NCBI RefSeq assembly: GCF_910577345.1
Contig: NZ_CAJTMT010000006.1
Coordinates: forward strand, 79,352-143,351
Length of the DNA stretch: 64,000 bases
Source: an uncultured Duncaniella sp.
GTDB taxonomy: Bacteria; Bacteroidota; Bacteroidia; Bacteroidales; Muribaculaceae
Reading direction: 5' to 3'
Each line of letters opens with the position of its first letter. Within the stretch, counting starts at the first letter, position 1. Below the pieces are notes generated by a model that saw only the letters and a program-made list of their open reading frames with translations, had not been told where the DNA came from and ran no database searches. Position numbers and translations under genes: made by a program. This document shows, piece by piece, positions 1 through 10,047 of this stretch.

Positions 1-1794
1 TTTCGGGGTCACGTTTCCATCAAAACGGAAGATAGTGCTTGTATAGGCCTGTCCTGCGGTAGCTGTCCAATAGTAGCCGTCTGTTTTCGTATAGGAATTG
101 GTTGTCACGGCAGTGTGGCCCGCTTCTGGGAGGAACACTACCTTGCCCGCAGCCTCAAGCGCCTTGAACTGCTCGCTTGTCAGCTTCACATAATCATAGT
201 TGAAATACTGATAGTTGGTGCCGGTGAAGCTCAGGTTGTCCGAAAGGCTTGCGCTGACCGTTGCGCCATATTCCTTCAGCAGAGCGCTTGCCTCGGTCTT
301 GTTGGTAGCATCAAGTATCATGCAACCGTAGAGCCCTGCCTTGTTGCTGTTGTTGGGATTGGCAATATCGGTGATTGTCGCGCCGGTCATGAAATATTTG
401 CTCTGCAGATCCGACCAATCCGAGGAGAGGAGGGTGTAATAGTTGCCTCCATTGTTTTCCTGTTGCTCGTAGGCCGTGCCCCAGTCCATTGTCATCTCCT
501 GAATGCCATATTCAAGATTGCTGCCGGTATAGCCCTGATTGCAGGTTTCATTTTGTGTCGGATAATAATATCCCTGTGATGTTCCATTGATGGACTGTCC
601 TGCATAAAGGGTCTTCTGGATGAAATATTCCGGAGCGTTGATGTCCTCTTCGAACTGTGTCGGGGTCTGCAGACGGTCGTTGTAGTAGGAGAAGTGCAGA
701 CCGGTGCAGCCGAAGCCGAAGAGGTCGATGTCGCTCTCCTTGGTGCCGACGTATGAGCCGTTGGCGTATGCCCAGCCCTTCTTGCAGAGGAACGACCATT
801 GCTCGTCGAGCAGATACCAGCGCTTCTCATTCACATTGTAGGCAAGATTGGCCTTGGTGAAACGGAATTTCTTATCCTTGACCTCAAACACGGGGCCGAC
901 TGCATCGCCGGGATCGGTGATAGGGTCAGGCTCGGTGGTCATTTCGACGGGGATACCGGAGATTGTACCGTCGGCGTTTGCCATGCGCACATATTCGCCT
1001 GCGGTCCATTTGCGTGAGGGCAGAGTGGCTGTATAGAGCTTTTCGCCGATGGTGGTTGTGAATGTAAGGTCGGTTTCTCCGGGAAGGATTGTGAGCCAGA
1101 GGTCGGCCTCAGGATTGGCCACGGTGATTGTGGCGTTTTCTGCGTTGTCGGTGGTGATGCTGCCGTCGAGCCCGACATTGAGGATATTGGTGAGACCGGA
1201 ACCGCTGACGGTGACAGTTTCGCCCGACCAGTCTGCGCCCTCAAACTGCAGATTGAAACGGCCAAAGGCTGTCGCGCGTTTGAGGACTACGCTCTCGGCT
1301 GTCGCGCTGCCGTAGGCGATGCTTACGTTTGACGATGCGCTGAAGAAGTCGTTGGCTGAGAGCGAAGCGAGTGTGCCCTCCTGCGAGGAGTAGTTGAGCA
1401 TCACGGTGGATCCGATGCTTTCAGGGTCGGTTTCTGTCCCGAAGTAGAAGAAGTTGAAAGTTGATGTGCCTTCTTCTTCGGTCACTTCGATCTTGCCTTC
1501 AAACACGGCTTGGCTTTCGCCTGCGCCTGAGGTGAGGCTGAGGATGCCGAGTTTGGTTCCGTCGGTCGAGCTGACGACGATGCGGTCTCCGGCGGTCCAG
1601 AGGCAGTCGAGGTCGCCGTCGTTCTCTGCAATTACCGTGCGCGATGCGTCGGTTGATTTGCTGACGGTAATCTGCATGTCGACGCTGCGGGTTTCGCCTG
1701 CTGCTCTCGGCATGGTCGCATCGGTGGAGCATGAACTTATGCCCGCTGCCACGCAAAATGCTGATATATATATATTGGATTTTCTATGTTTCAT
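1..1794 (-). CDS. fimbrillin-like lipoprotein with FISUMP-type C-terminal region (partial, runs off the left edge)
   Basis: The frame is open from the ATG at 1792-1794 to base 1, giving 598 residues with no stop, so the gene is incomplete. The first 25 residues form a lipoprotein signal ending in a GISSC lipobox, so the mature protein should be lipid-anchored. Residues about 35-300 carry the same domain as the next two genes upstream, with a GDLDCLW...GDRIVVSS stretch, an SGAGESQAVFEG strand and a WTAGEYVRM end, which I read as fimbrillin family. The second half has a DLFGFGCTGLHFSYYN stretch resembling the DLFGWGTSGY region of FISUMP-type domains of Bacteroidales surface proteins. It is the last visible member of a leftward array of paralogous lipoproteins and is probably a pilus tip or surface adhesin. 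Ligand unknown. Confidence 0.75.
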   Translation of the reverse strand, partial: MKHRKSNIYISAFCVAAGISSCSTDATMPRAAGETRSVDMQITVSKSTDASRTVIAENDGDLDCLWTAGDRIVVSSTDGTKLGILSLTSGAGESQAVFEGKIEVTEEEGTSTFNFFYFGTETDPESIGSTVMLNYSSQEGTLASLSANDFFSASSNVSIAYGSATAESVVLKRATAFGRFNLQFEGADWSGETVTVSGSGLTNILNVGLDGSITTDNAENATITVANPEADLWLTILPGETDLTFTTTIGEKLYTATLPSRKWTAGEYVRMANADGTISGIPVEMTTEPDPITDPGDAVGPVFEVKDKKFRFTKANLAYNVNEKRWYLLDEQWSFLCKKGWAYANGSYVGTKESDIDLFGFGCTGLHFSYYNDRLQTPTQFEEDINAPEYFIQKTLYAGQSINGTSQGYYYPTQNETCNQGYTGSNLEYGIQEMTMDWGTAYEQQENNGGNYYTLLSSDWSDLQSKYFMTGATITDIANPNNSNKAGLYGCMILDATNKTEASALLKEYGATVSASLSDNLSFTGTNYQYFNYDYVKLTSEQFKALEAAGKVVFLPEAGHTAVTTNSYTKTDGYYWTATAGQAYTSTIFRFDGNVTPK

Positions 1795-1799
1795 TTTGA

Positions 1800-2036
1800 T
1801 TGGGGAGTTGAGTTGTGAGTTGTGGGTTTTGAGTTTTTAGTTTTGAGTTGTGGGGTGGAGGGCTGAAATGCTTTGAGTTTGGAGTTTCAAGTTGAGGGGT
1901 TGTGGATTTGCTCAGTTAATTCTTGCGTCTGATGTTCTCGTCTGTGACAATGCTGACAACTGACAACTCAAAACTGATAATAAAAATGAATACCCGCCCT
2001 CCTGAATTGTTATTATTGCGGAATTGTTAATGACGA
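1800..2036. repeat. low-complexity GAGTTGT/ACAACTC repeats with a 13-bp inverted pair
   Basis: The gap upstream of the first lipoprotein gene is built of degenerate GAGTT(G/T)T-type units at about 1805-1900. At 1952-1977 the opposite orientation, ACAACTCAAAACT, appears. A 13-base arm AGTTTTGAGTTGT at 1839-1851 is exactly inverted at 1963-1975, with 111 bases between. I see no TAnnTTTG promoter inside the segment on either strand, so a promoter-inversion role is not supported. Confidence 0.5.
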
Positions 2037-4199
2037 TTATTTAGAATAGTCGCGGACAGGACGGATGGCGTAGCCCATGACTGGGTCAGCATTATCCATT
2101 TTGAGGCATGATGCCAAAACAAGTGTGGCATTTGAGGTATTTTTGTTATTGTATTTTTCTTTTGCCTCGAACTTAAATGCACGACCTTTTTCGTTAACCC
2201 AGTAGCCTCCAAATGCGGGATTGGCATTGTTGACATCGGCTGGCCCTATGAGCATCCAGCTCCAATTATTGTAAGCTCCAATTCCCTGTTGTATTCCACT
2301 CCAATCCACAACGCCTCGGCTGCTTGGACGAACAATCAGAGTTTCATTTGCGAAGCTCATACCATCAGAAAGTGCGATAAATGGCTGGATTGCTCCGGTG
2401 AATGGGAATTCACGTACCACTTTGTCGGTTGTGTGCTGATCCCAGAACAGTGATGTGAGCTGGCTGCTTGATGTGATTGTTGCATCAACCACCACACACT
2501 CAATTGTTATGGCATTGGCTGAGTAAAGCCATCTTATAGCGTAGCGCACACCGGCTGAATTCTCACGGACTTCTGAGAAGTTGTTTAGGTTTGTTGCTAG
2601 GTTGGTTGTATTGTCGATGCCAGAGCCTTCGGGTGCAATTTCTGCAAATTCCTCGGCTGATGGCAAGCGCCATCCTTCGGGGCAGGGGTTAGTGTTCTCA
2701 TAACCACATGCAACGGCACGTTCACCCCATGTGCTGCCTCCGTTGCCAAACGATGCCAGCCAGTAGTCGGAATTATAATTCTGGCTTTCCATGCCGTAAT
2801 AAAGATTTCCATAGCCCATGTAGCGGCCTCCCATTGTACCATCCATAAAGTATTGGCTTGTATGGGCTTTCAGCTCTGCCAATGTATTGTAGGAACGTGG
2901 AGCATCGTAATAAAGCATATAATTGGGGTCGTTGGGCGTGTAGCGCATTTCTGTGCCACATTCCATAAACATATTGCTCGGATTATATACGTAATAGTCA
3001 AAAAAATAATCGGGGGCGTTGTCTTTATTGCGTTCACCCATGGCATCTATATAGTTGGAGAATTCGAAGTTAATACTTGCTTCGAAGCTAGTGCCCTTAT
3101 AGAAACTGAGGTTATCGATGAAGCCATGGTTACGGCCCCACTGATAGAGGGCGCCGTTATCACCTTCAGCAGCAAATTTGTTTGTCTCAGCACCATCGCG
3201 GGTAAGGTTGTATTTCGCCCACTTGGCGAGGGGGTTGTTGAGGGGTTCGCCATATTCGTTGGTTTCGCCGTTGTCGTCGCCGCCTGTGGATGTGGGGGTC
3301 ATTTCGACGGGGATGCCGGCGAAGGTGCCATCGTCGAGGGTGGCGCGGACATATTCGTTGGCCTTCCACTGGCGCTCGGCGAGTGTGCCGGTGTAGGTGG
3401 TCTCACCCGCAGTCACGGTGAAAGTCAGCGAAGTGGTGTAGGGAGCCGAGGCAGGGAGGATTGTGAGCCACACTTCATGGTCATATCCGGTGTCGAATGT
3501 CGTGACTATTTTGTTTGTAGAGGGAGTATCGAAATTACTTTCTAGTTTGAGTCCGAAATTGCCTACAGTGTGGAGGAATGAGCCTGTAACAGTGATTTCA
3601 GCGTCGAGAGGCACAACAACGCCCTCAGGGAAGTTGAGATGGAAACGACCGAAGGCGGTTCTACGCGTGAGTTTGAGATTATAGTTTGTAGTGATTACGT
3701 CTCCGGTGAGGGTTATGCCTACCTGACCCGTGAGAAAGTCATAGTCAGAGAGTGAGCTGAGCGTACCAGGCTGTGTTGAGAAGTCGTGAATATAGGTAGT
3801 AGTCACGGTAGTGGGGTCAACCTGTGTGCCGAAGTAATGCACATTCACATAGGTTGTGTTGATTTTGTTGGCATCGACCTGACCGGTGAAAGTGGCGGTT
3901 GCCTGTCCGGCTCCGTCGGAGAGGGTGAGGACACCGGCGGGAGTGCCGTCGGCTGTCGCGATGAGCACCCGGTCGTTTTCATCCCAGAGGCAAGTGAGGT
4001 CACCTCCGTTTTCAACGAGGGTGGTGCGCGAACCGTTGAGGTCGTCGTCAAGACCACCTTTTGCAAGTGTTACAGTCATTTCTACCATACGAGCCTCGGC
4101 ATCGGAACCAAAGCCGTCAAAATCTTCGTTGCTGCAAGAGCAGAGGGCAGAGGCGCCCACGGCGGAGAGTAGCAAGTAATTTTTCAGTGAAAATGTCAT
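2037..4199 (-). CDS. fimbrillin-like lipoprotein with C-terminal FISUMP-type domain
   Basis: 720 residues. The signal peptide ends in an ALCSC lipobox, so this is a lipoprotein. Residues about 35-310 repeat the fimbrillin-like domain of its neighbours: RTTLVENGGDLTCLWDEND, a SGAGQATATFTG strand, two beta-sandwich-like halves and WKANEYVRATLDDG at the end. After a glycine/asparagine-rich linker the C-terminal region carries the CPEGWRLPSAEEF signature near residue 505, typical of FISUMP (Fib_succ_major) surface domains. The final residues VMGYAIRPVRD match the usual end of that domain. It lies between two paralogues in the same direction, with 258 bases and a terminator separating it from the gene behind it, so it may be transcribed separately. 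Probable surface or pilus-tip adhesin. Ligand unknown. Confidence 0.8.
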   Translation of the reverse strand: MTFSLKNYLLLSAVGASALCSCSNEDFDGFGSDAEARMVEMTVTLAKGGLDDDLNGSRTTLVENGGDLTCLWDENDRVLIATADGTPAGVLTLSDGAGQATATFTGQVDANKINTTYVNVHYFGTQVDPTTVTTTYIHDFSTQPGTLSSLSDYDFLTGQVGITLTGDVITTNYNLKLTRRTAFGRFHLNFPEGVVVPLDAEITVTGSFLHTVGNFGLKLESNFDTPSTNKIVTTFDTGYDHEVWLTILPASAPYTTSLTFTVTAGETTYTGTLAERQWKANEYVRATLDDGTFAGIPVEMTPTSTGGDDNGETNEYGEPLNNPLAKWAKYNLTRDGAETNKFAAEGDNGALYQWGRNHGFIDNLSFYKGTSFEASINFEFSNYIDAMGERNKDNAPDYFFDYYVYNPSNMFMECGTEMRYTPNDPNYMLYYDAPRSYNTLAELKAHTSQYFMDGTMGGRYMGYGNLYYGMESQNYNSDYWLASFGNGGSTWGERAVACGYENTNPCPEGWRLPSAEEFAEIAPEGSGIDNTTNLATNLNNFSEVRENSAGVRYAIRWLYSANAITIECVVVDATITSSSQLTSLFWDQHTTDKVVREFPFTGAIQPFIALSDGMSFANETLIVRPSSRGVVDWSGIQQGIGAYNNWSWMLIGPADVNNANPAFGGYWVNEKGRAFKFEAKEKYNNKNTSNATLVLASCLKMDNADPVMGYAIRPVRDYSK

Positions 4200-4383
4200 G
4201 ATTGGTATATAGTATGATTTAAAATATTGATGATCAGATTAATCTACTATACGGGAGCAGAGTGCACGGATAATCGCCTGACCCGGCGATAGGGTATATA
4301 TTGTTTTCTAATTATTGTCGGATAGAAGTGGAAGAGAGATAAATGCCCGGAGAGTGGATGGGGTAGGAGATAATGATGTTTGG

Positions 4384-4432
4384 AAAAATCGTCCGGATAG
4401 GGACGGAAAGTATATCCAATTCCTTCCGGACG
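4384..4432 (-). terminator. intrinsic terminator between two lipoprotein genes
   Basis: Read on the minus strand, CGTCCGGA (4432-4425) pairs with TCCGGACG (4397-4390) and is followed by GATTTTTCC. It lies just past the stop of the 4459-6357 gene. It implies that this gene and the next one at 2037-4199 are not always co-transcribed. Confidence 0.5.
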
Positions 4433-4458
4433 ATAATGAATTAATTATTAATGAATAA

Positions 4459-6357
4459 TTAGTCAGCTTTGATACAACGGATATTAGCTCCCATCGGGCT
4501 ATCATACTGAGAAAGATAATATCCAAGAGTGTAACCGGATGAATTATTGAAGATTATGGAGAATATTCCCTGAACAGCGTCAGAGGTCCAATAGAATCCA
4601 CCATAATTCATGTAATTATCAGTCACGGAAACGAGTACAGTGCCATTAGTCTGGACGGAACCATAATATGTGCCCCAAGCCATAGGACGGGCAGTATAAT
4701 GGGTTGAAACAACGCCGCTTGATGTTAACTGCCAAAGGTTGCGGTGGGCATTGATATATCCGTTGCCTTTGAAGTAACGACTTACCACGTTTTCATCAGA
4801 CCAGTCAACGGCATCAAGATTGTCAAGGTTTTTATCCACAACGAGACACTCGATGTGGAGGTATGAATACCTGCTGGCGGTAGTCTTTGACCAACGGAAA
4901 GCACATTTAGTACCATCGGCGAGAGTCTTGAACTGAGACAGAGTGCTCCATGCATTGGACCCCGAGTTGCCGGCCTTACCGTCAATGGCAGGGAGAATTT
5001 CCTTGTATTCAGCAACAGTAGGCAGACGCCATCCTGCGGGAGAGGGATCCTCGTTCACATAGCCCATCGACTTGGCGCGCTCATTCCAGGTCTGACCGCG
5101 TGACGGGGTAGTATAGTCACCGCCATGGTTGTTGTCGATAAAGAAATAATCCGTATAATTGGTGAAATTTATGCTTGTGGCATAATATGTTGGCACCACA
5201 GTAGTCGAACCGGTACCGGGATAAATATTACGGTTGGCGGCCATATCGCTACGCTCAACACCATATTTTGACTGAGCATCAGCTACACTTGAGAAACCAT
5301 GGTTGCGGCCGAACTGATAGTAATAGCCGGTTATTGTGGGATCACCTGTAAATGTACCTGTTGCACTTGCACCTGAACCTACACGTTGGAGGTCAGACTC
5401 AGCCCACTTTGCAAGGGGGTTCTTGCTGTGGTCAACTACGCCGGGAGCATCGTAAGTCCAATCAGTAATCTTAACAGGAGTATTGTTTTCATCTGCGCGG
5501 ACATACTCAGTGGCCTTCCATGCGTGTGAGCCGAGGGTTGCGGTGTAAGTAACATCATCCTTGACAACAGTGAACTTCAATTCGCATGTCTGGGGCACCA
5601 TAGCAAGCCAGAAGTCATTGCCGGCTTTGGCTTTTGTAATGGTGATCTGACGGTCATTGGAGTTGGTTGATGATGTCGGATAGTTGATGTTGTAAGAGAA
5701 GTGATTGAGCAGTGTACCATCGTTGGGTTCAGTGATAGTAATCACATCACCGGCAGCGAGGGTTACGTTGTCGGGGAGGGCGAGCTCAAAATAACCGTAG
5801 CCGAGATAACGTGTGAGGGTGGTAGAAGCTGTGGCAGTTCCGTCAATCACGTTGAGGTCGAGATCATAGCTGGTGAGGAAGTCACGTCCTGTTGAGAGGG
5901 TGCCATCCTGATTGGCAATATCGAAAGTGATGCTACCCTTTGATGTTGCGAGGTCATCGTTGTAGGCCGAGCCGAGATAAGACACATTGATTTTGGTGCA
6001 TCCTTCAGGCACTGTTACAGTACCCTGGAATACACCTGTGGGTGTGTCCTGACCCTCCACGATTTCAATCACACCAAGAGTCTGATATTCTGAAACGGGA
6101 GTTCTTTCAGTGAGGTTGGTAACCACGAGTTTGTCTCCTGCCGACCAGTTTGTGACGAGGTCGCCGTCTGTCACCTCAAACCAAGTGCGGGACTGGCGGC
6201 TGTCGCCCTCACCACGGTTGGCGTTGATGGTGAGAAGCACCTGACGCTCACCGCTGCCTGCCACCTGTCCGAAGTCCTCCTCGCTCTGACATGAGGTCAG
6301 AGTGATGGCCGAGCCAAGGAGCAGGGCTGAGGCTGTGTATATAAAGTTTTTAGTCAT
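4459..6357 (-). CDS. fimbrillin-like lipoprotein with C-terminal FISUMP-type domain
   Basis: 632 residues, with a signal peptide ending in ITLTSC (lipobox). The N-terminal 290 residues are paralogous to those of the flanking genes (DGDLVTNWSAGDKLVVTN, WKATEYVRADENN). The C-terminal region has the FISUMP signature SPAGWRLPTVAEYKEI near residue 440 and closes with MGANIRCIKAD. A GRNHGFSS motif near residue 355 is shared with the neighbour at 2037-4199, which has GRNHGFID, so the two are recent duplicates that have diverged. 41 bases separate it from the InlB-repeat gene behind it, so co-transcription with that gene is likely, and a hairpin terminator follows it. Probably an alternative surface or tip subunit. 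Substrate unknown. Confidence 0.8.
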   Translation of the reverse strand: MTKNFIYTASALLLGSAITLTSCQSEEDFGQVAGSGERQVLLTINANRGEGDSRQSRTWFEVTDGDLVTNWSAGDKLVVTNLTERTPVSEYQTLGVIEIVEGQDTPTGVFQGTVTVPEGCTKINVSYLGSAYNDDLATSKGSITFDIANQDGTLSTGRDFLTSYDLDLNVIDGTATASTTLTRYLGYGYFELALPDNVTLAAGDVITITEPNDGTLLNHFSYNINYPTSSTNSNDRQITITKAKAGNDFWLAMVPQTCELKFTVVKDDVTYTATLGSHAWKATEYVRADENNTPVKITDWTYDAPGVVDHSKNPLAKWAESDLQRVGSGASATGTFTGDPTITGYYYQFGRNHGFSSVADAQSKYGVERSDMAANRNIYPGTGSTTVVPTYYATSINFTNYTDYFFIDNNHGGDYTTPSRGQTWNERAKSMGYVNEDPSPAGWRLPTVAEYKEILPAIDGKAGNSGSNAWSTLSQFKTLADGTKCAFRWSKTTASRYSYLHIECLVVDKNLDNLDAVDWSDENVVSRYFKGNGYINAHRNLWQLTSSGVVSTHYTARPMAWGTYYGSVQTNGTVLVSVTDNYMNYGGFYWTSDAVQGIFSIIFNNSSGYTLGYYLSQYDSPMGANIRCIKAD

Positions 6358-6398
6358 GGAATTTTCAAATTTTTTAAGTTGTCAATTTCAGACTTTGA

Positions 6399-8075
6399 TT
6401 AATAACCAGTACCGGTGCTGCCGGGAGCGGTGATAGTACCCTCAGAAGTTTTCTTCTTAAGCACGGGGTAAACAGTCTTTTCCTGGATGTCCTTGCCGCC
6501 GGTTGAAATCTCGTTGCCGGGTGTGTATTTGGCTACGGTAGCGTTGGCCTCGTCAGCCCAACCGATAAGTTCATAACCTGCAGGTGCGGTATATTCATAG
6601 TCAGCCTCTTCACAATAGAAAATCCAAGGAGTCTGGCCGGAGGCAGGATAGAACTGCTGTGCTTTACCATATACGCCTTTCTCACCATAGTTGAGAGTGT
6701 ATGTGGTGTGTTTCCACTGCTCATCCCAGATAGCGTAAACTTCCTTTACGATCTCGGGATATTCGAAAGTTACGGAAGTGATGGCAGTCGTAGCGTCAGC
6801 AGATGCACCCCAACCCATGAACTTATAGTTTTCGCGTGTGGGAGTATCAAAGTTGCTGAGATCAAAGGTGTAAGGCCATGTGTGGTTGTACTCAACGGCT
6901 GTCTGCTTGGTAGTGGTACCATCGTTGTTCCAAGCAATTACGGTCATATTCTCAGCCTTAGCAGCTTCCCATACAGCATAGAGGGTCTTTTCAGTTTCGG
7001 GGCGGTTGAGGGTGAATTCCTGACCGGCAGTGTAGACAACAGCGCCGTTCTCAGCCTCAGCCCAACCGAGGAAGTTGAAAGCATCTTTCTCAGGACCTGC
7101 AATTGCAGTGAAAGTCATAGAGGGAGCGAAGCTGTTTTCTTTCTGAGTGTCAACTACCTTTTCACCATCCATGTAAGTTACAGTCCATTCGCCATTCTCA
7201 GAGAAATAAACATCCTTACCGTGAGCAGGATTGCCACCGCAGATAAAGTCGTTGGGTTCATATTCTGTGGCGGGGAGAGTGGCACGATATGTTTTCTCTC
7301 CAACTGTTACGTTAAACTCAGGAGCGATTCCGTTAGCAGGCAGGAACACCATGAAAGCGCTACCTGTGGTGCCGTCCCATTCGGGATGAATGGCGATGGC
7401 GCCTTCTGCAACATTGGTGAAAGAAGCGTCACTGAAGTTGAGAGTGAAGCTGTTGCTTACTTTTGCTCCGGCAACTGAAACATTCTCGTCGGTTGCGTTT
7501 ACACCTTCGGGGAGGTGGAAGTAGAAGTGAGCATAGGTCATGAGGCTCTTAACCTGGAACTTGATATTGACCTGACCGTCGGTAGAGCGTTCAAGTTCGG
7601 CATCGGCGTGCATGAAACCGTAGTCGGTAAGGTTCTCGTGGGCGGTCAGCTGATCGGCGATGTTGAAGGACATGTCGTATGCCACACCGCTAAGACCTGA
7701 TTTTACATTCTGTCCGAGATAGTAAACATGAACTTTCTGGTCGGTTGGCTTGGTACGGAGGTTACCTTGAAAATCTCCATAATTACTGTCGGCACCGCTT
7801 GTAAGTGTCATTACGCCGATGTTGCGTTCACCGTCTTCGCTTAAAACAACAATCTGGTCGCCTTCGCTCCAGTTGAATTTAACTGAATTGTTGGTTACAG
7901 GGAATGAAGTTCTTGATTCAGGGCCAAAGCTACCGGTGGCGGTGGCCATCACGGTCTGAAATTCTTCTGTACCTGCATTGACCATCTCATCGTCCTGGCA
8001 GGAAGTTAGGCAGACTGATGAAGCGAATGCAGCGAGACAGGAGAGTGAAAACAATAATTTTTTCATTGGTTTCAA
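6399..8075 (-). CDS. fimbrillin-like lipoprotein with InlB/Listeria-Bacteroides type repeats
   Basis: 558 residues. The first methionine is followed three residues later by another (MKPMKKLLFS), and either could start the protein. The lipobox is CLTSC. Residues about 35-290 are the shared fimbrillin-like domain (VKFNWSEGDQIVVLSEDG, a TLTSGADSNYGDFQG strand). From about residue 295 it has three copies of an InlB B-repeat type module (Flg_new family), each ending in a FLGWAE / FMGWGA / LIGWAD core followed by TLYAVW-like strands. Such beta-grasp repeats form extended stalks in surface proteins. It lacks the FISUMP end of its downstream paralogues and instead resembles the C-terminus of the fimbrillin gene directly upstream. 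Probable lipid-anchored adhesin or stalk protein. Confidence 0.75.
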   Translation of the reverse strand: MKPMKKLLFSLSCLAAFASSVCLTSCQDDEMVNAGTEEFQTVMATATGSFGPESRTSFPVTNNSVKFNWSEGDQIVVLSEDGERNIGVMTLTSGADSNYGDFQGNLRTKPTDQKVHVYYLGQNVKSGLSGVAYDMSFNIADQLTAHENLTDYGFMHADAELERSTDGQVNIKFQVKSLMTYAHFYFHLPEGVNATDENVSVAGAKVSNSFTLNFSDASFTNVAEGAIAIHPEWDGTTGSAFMVFLPANGIAPEFNVTVGEKTYRATLPATEYEPNDFICGGNPAHGKDVYFSENGEWTVTYMDGEKVVDTQKENSFAPSMTFTAIAGPEKDAFNFLGWAEAENGAVVYTAGQEFTLNRPETEKTLYAVWEAAKAENMTVIAWNNDGTTTKQTAVEYNHTWPYTFDLSNFDTPTRENYKFMGWGASADATTAITSVTFEYPEIVKEVYAIWDEQWKHTTYTLNYGEKGVYGKAQQFYPASGQTPWIFYCEEADYEYTAPAGYELIGWADEANATVAKYTPGNEISTGGKDIQEKTVYPVLKKKTSEGTITAPGSTGTGY

Positions 8076-8147
8076 ATTGATTTATTAGTGAAGCCTGGAG
8101 CTTAGAATGCTCCAGGCACAACTTGGATAGGTTAAATTATCAACTTA

Positions 8148-10047
8148 TTATTTGATGTTGGGGTCGTCACCACCACCGCCGCTACCGGCGGTTGTCTCAC
8201 GATAAACAGCGTAGAGTGTCATGCTTTTGCTCGCCTTGAAGTTGCGGTAGCCAGGATTATAGAGACCTTCTACATCGGGGTCGTTGGCACCGATAATTTT
8301 CTGCGCGGGAGGAGTTGTGAGCCAGCCTTCCAAAGAGTAAGATTCATCGGCGGTGGTAACATCGGCGTTGGTGGGCAGTGTGAAAGTCGCTTCTTCACCG
8401 TAGTTTACAGTCTTTGTGATAGAAGCGATGGTGTTCTCACCATTGGTGTCGAAGGAAAGAGTGATCTCAACAGTAGCTACTTCAAATACAGGGTAGTAGG
8501 TGATTGTGGGGTTCTCAACAGTTGCTTCGAATACGATTTCTGTATTGGGGGCAACGGTAGCTTCAGTAGCGTCGGGAGTAGTTGCCCAGCCGAGGAAGTT
8601 GTGGCCTTCCTTAACGGGAGACTCGGGAGTGAGCTTAAGGGTAGCGGAAGCTTCGGTAGTGGTTTTGCTTACTTTCTGGTCGCCTACAGTGAGGGTGAAG
8701 GTGTACTCATCAGCGAATACAGGATAGTAAGTCTTTGTGGGGTTTTCGCTTGTGAGGGTTACTTCGTAAGCGGCACCGGCTGCGAGGACAACCTCGCCAC
8801 CTTCTGTCTCAGCCCAGCCGAGGAACTTCTTGCCTTCAGCGGTAGCTTCGGGAGCGTTGCCTGAGAAAACGAACTCGTTGGCAGTAGAAGTCTTCACGAT
8901 GGGAGAGTTGCCCTGGAATGTGAGGGTGTATTCCTTGGTCTGCTGAACTGCACCTGTGCCGTTCCACTCAGTTTCGCCCCAGCTGTCGGCGGGTACGAAG
9001 TCGTCGACGCTAACCTCGTAAGAGATCTTGCCACCGAGGACGGGTTCGGGATTTTCGGGATCGGGAGTGTAACCACCGTTGCCACCATCTTCGAAGATGA
9101 AAGTGTAGATGTAGCGCACGCCCTGCTTCCAGAGAATGTCGGCGGGAATAACGGCCTGCGTGATGCCCTTGTAGTTCATGAGCGTTGGTGAATTCCACGT
9201 CGAGGAGGAAGTAAGCACCGTTGAACGCTGCACCGGTCTGAGAGGGATCCCAAGCCTTGGTCTGCTGGGGAAGGAGGAGCATGGAGAGGTCGCCACCCTG
9301 CTTGTGGTTAACGTTGGTGATCATGCCAACCTCGCTGTTGGGAGTGAATGTGATGGACTCGTTGAGTTTTGCGGTGTAGTTCTTGAACTCAGAATCAGCA
9401 ACGTTATCCCATGTGCCCTGGCCTTCGAGTTGCTTAGTCGGGTCGGCCATGAGTTCGTGGTTCTCATAATTGTCCTCGGTGTTTACAGTGGGGAAGGTGA
9501 AGTCGCCCTTGCTGTTGATGTGACCGATGGTAACGCCTGAGATGGTGACGTTGAGAGAAGATTTGTTCCATGCGCGGAAGACAATCTGAGAGAGAGCGTG
9601 ACGGAAGTTGAGCTTCACGGTCTCGCGGTAAACGTCGTTCTTCACTGAATAAAGCAGGTCGAGCTGCTCAGTAGCGTTGGCTGCGGGCTCGAAACCTTTG
9701 AAGTAAGCGCCATTAGCGTCGCGGGAGTAGGTGCCGTTTACATAGGCATGGAAGTTGAGGGCTTCTGCTCCCCAGTAGTGAGCAGCCTCGGTGGTGTAGC
9801 CTTTACCGTCGCCCTTGGCAACGTCTGTAAACTTCTCAGTGCCATCGGCGGTGATCGCTACTACATTGAATGCACCGGGGAGGTTGGTGTTACAGTAGGA
9901 ATCGGCAGAGCGGCTGGTGAGGTTTGAGACAGCTGAGAAGCCGATTACGTCAGGATTTGACTCAACATTGTTGAGTATTTCCTCCTGAGAACATGCGGTG
10001 AGCGTGAGAGCAGCAGCCGCAAGACCGAACATAATGTTACTTTTCAT
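8148..10047 (-). pseudogene. Mfa-like fimbrillin with C-terminal InlB-type repeats, split by a frameshift
   Basis: Two overlapping reading frames form one gene. The first (from ATG at 10047) gives a signal peptide with lipobox LTLTACSQ and a fimbrillin domain of the Mfa1-like family, ending in YFLLDVEFTNA near residue 288. The next frame resumes with LMNYKGITQAVIP and KQGVRYIYTFIFEDGG, the expected last strands of the same domain. Three InlB-type repeats (FLGWAETEGG, FLGWATTPDA, LEGWLTTPPA) and a GSGGGGDDPNIK tail follow. The switch lies around 9178-9186, in ACCAACGCTCATGAAC on the coding strand, where removing one base restores a single frame of about 633 residues. It could be a real disabling mutation, a sequencing or assembly error, or less likely programmed shifting. 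It is the likely major pilin of the cluster. Confidence 0.75.
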
